From Peptostreptococcaceae bacterium (GTDB lineage: Bacteria > Bacillota_A > Clostridia > Peptostreptococcales > Acidaminobacteraceae), in assembly GCA_013619035.1 (NCBI GenBank), contig JABXKX010000586.1, positions 1 to 5,267 on the forward strand: a DNA stretch of 5,267 nucleotides. Direction: 5' to 3'. Positions 4,283-5,267 of the stretch are shown here, in pieces. Both the position numbers and the translations under genes were made by a program. Each line of letters begins with the position of its first letter. Position 1 is the stretch's first letter. The notes below the pieces were generated by a model. The model was given only the letters and a program-made list of their open reading frames with translations, had not been told where the DNA came from and ran no database searches.

Positions 4283-5267
4283 TTATTTAACAAACCATTC
4301 ATATAGCATTTTAGCACCATATTGAAGAGTTTCACGAACAGTCTCACCAGTCTCAATTACACCTTCAACTGTATCAATCGCCCACAAACTAACTAGTCCA
4401 ACCCCAGCTCCTGCCACAGCACCTGCTAACATACCTTTTGGTCCATCATATTGAGCCCTTGCTTGAGCTCCTAGTTTCGCACTTGACACAACTACCGCTG
4501 TTGAAATAGCAAGATCTACACCAGCATCTGCAACAAATTCTGATACCTCAGCATCATTAACATAATTTTCGTAAGTATCAACAGCTGCAGGTGCAACCAT
4601 ATCATAAACTGTACCAATAACTGAAACCTTACTAGTTATACCCCCTACTGTTTCATTCATCAAATGTTTTTGTTGTCTTCCCCATAGACTACTTCGACCA
4701 TCCATTTTCTTAATACCTTCAATTACTGACTCTCCGTAAACCGCTATTGCATCCCATGTTACTTCATTTCCTGCAATAATAACAGAAGTAAAGTTTTCTG
4801 AAGAAGCAACTACATCTTCAAAACCTCTTGATGTGATACCTTCATCATTCCCCTCAAGTAGGAAACTGTTGCTACTATTATACTTAGAACTACTTATAGA
4901 ATATTCACCAGCCCATCCTTCATTATCCCATCTTAAGACATCATTGGTTGATTCATGGTGAGTTGCTTCAAAGCCATCGATTAGAGGATATAATGAATTC
5001 ATTATATGTGCAGCACTATCAATACGATTTAATATTTTACTTAATGGTGCATCTTTTAAATCCGTTATGTCAATTCTTACTGAAGTTTCATTCCAATCAA
5101 GATCAATCTCACCAACACTCGTTTCTATTAATCTTTGATTTTCTGCTGCTATTTCGTATGCATAAACTCTTACAGTTTTAGATTGACTTCCACTTACTTC
5201 ATATTTTACATTTACTGCATCCAACACAAAGGACGACCATCCATACTCCTCATTATAAGTATTACCA
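4283..5267 (-). CDS. C-terminal part of an RHS-type protein with a different toxin-like tip
   Basis: The frame is open from the window edge (first full codon 5266-5264) to TAA 4285-4283, giving 327 residues. A GTG at 5227 could be read as a start, but the frame and the linker homology continue upstream of it, so this is the tail of a longer protein. Residues 1-61 equal the linker of the RHS protein at 380-2596 (52 of 61 identical), and the rest is unrelated to that protein. The tip contains a segment starting ITDLKDAPLSKILNRIDSA, a Ser/Asn/Gly-rich middle, then two hydrophobic stretches: AGVDLAISTAVVVSSAKL, and GMLAGAVAGAGVGLVSLWAI with glycine-zipper spacing about 30-50 residues before the end. 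Glycine zippers occur in pore-forming secreted toxins such as some LXG proteins, so membrane insertion is a reasonable guess. No nuclease or other enzymatic motif is evident. Confidence 0.8.
   Translation of the reverse strand, partial: GNTYNEEYGWSSFVLDAVNVKYEVSGSQSKTVRVYAYEIAAENQRLIETSVGEIDLDWNETSVRIDITDLKDAPLSKILNRIDSAAHIMNSLYPLIDGFEATHHESTNDVLRWDNEGWAGEYSISSSKYNSSNSFLLEGNDEGITSRGFEDVVASSENFTSVIIAGNEVTWDAIAVYGESVIEGIKKMDGRSSLWGRQQKHLMNETVGGITSKVSVIGTVYDMVAPAAVDTYENYVNDAEVSEFVADAGVDLAISTAVVVSSAKLGAQARAQYDGPKGMLAGAVAGAGVGLVSLWAIDTVEGVIETGETVRETLQYGAKMLYEWFVK
5085..5267 (-). repeat. Shared RHS linker, copy 2, reaching the window edge
   Basis: This is the partner of 1176-1358 in the same orientation. 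Twelve bases differ: nine change the amino acid and three are silent. The repeat is still matching at base 5267, so its upstream limit lies outside the window. Confidence 0.93.

Noticed and set aside
5225..5227. GTG as a true start of the right-hand tip gene
   Set aside because: The frame stays open to the edge and the upstream codons (GNTYNEEYGWSS) match the linker of the other RHS protein, so the coding region continues outside the window.

Overview
The window is AT-rich and has short intergenic gaps, strong purine-rich ribosome binding sites, and GTG/TTG starts beside ATG. It carries a lipoprotein with a Gram-positive-style short signal peptide and an IS110-type transposase remnant. Together these suggest a low-GC Firmicute, probably of the class Clostridia. 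I cannot name a species.

All intact genes read on the minus strand, so biological order runs from the right edge to the left. (1) 5267-4283 is the C-terminal part of a large protein that enters from outside the window. It carries the same linker as the RHS protein in (5), followed by a different tip with a glycine-rich hydrophobic segment. (2) 4264-3659 lies 18 bp downstream and encodes a protein with about six membrane segments, the candidate immunity partner of (1). (3) About 3250-3657 holds a decayed insertion sequence on the plus strand: an IS110-type transposase start with a long untranslated leader. (4) 3223-2924 encodes a free-standing protein of about 100 residues followed by a hairpin. 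It could be an orphan immunity gene. (5) 2596-380 encodes an RHS/YD-repeat protein that lacks the usual long N-terminal part but keeps the RHS core ending in DPSGN, a linker and a C-terminal tip of about 265 residues. (6) 367 to beyond base 1 encodes a lipoprotein starting 12 bp after the RHS stop, the candidate immunity partner of (5).

The central observation is that the two RHS-type proteins share a 183-bp stretch with 171 identical bases and no gaps. It encodes a 61-residue linker, and the sequences become unrelated immediately after it. Each tip is followed at once by its own small membrane-associated gene. This is the layout of a polymorphic-toxin locus in which tips and matching immunity genes are exchanged by recombination in a shared linker. 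Neither tip matches a toxin family I recognise. Both end near a glycine-rich hydrophobic segment, and both proposed partners sit at the membrane, so I infer that the toxins may act on the membrane or cell envelope. That is a hypothesis, not a demonstrated function.

Two stretches lack an intact gene. 2597-2923 holds a 16-bp perfect palindrome, a stem-loop around 2754-2782, a GC-rich motif that recurs in the IS remnant, and a probable weak terminator. 3227-3478 holds the presumed IS leader. I see no tRNA, rRNA, CRISPR array or replication origin.
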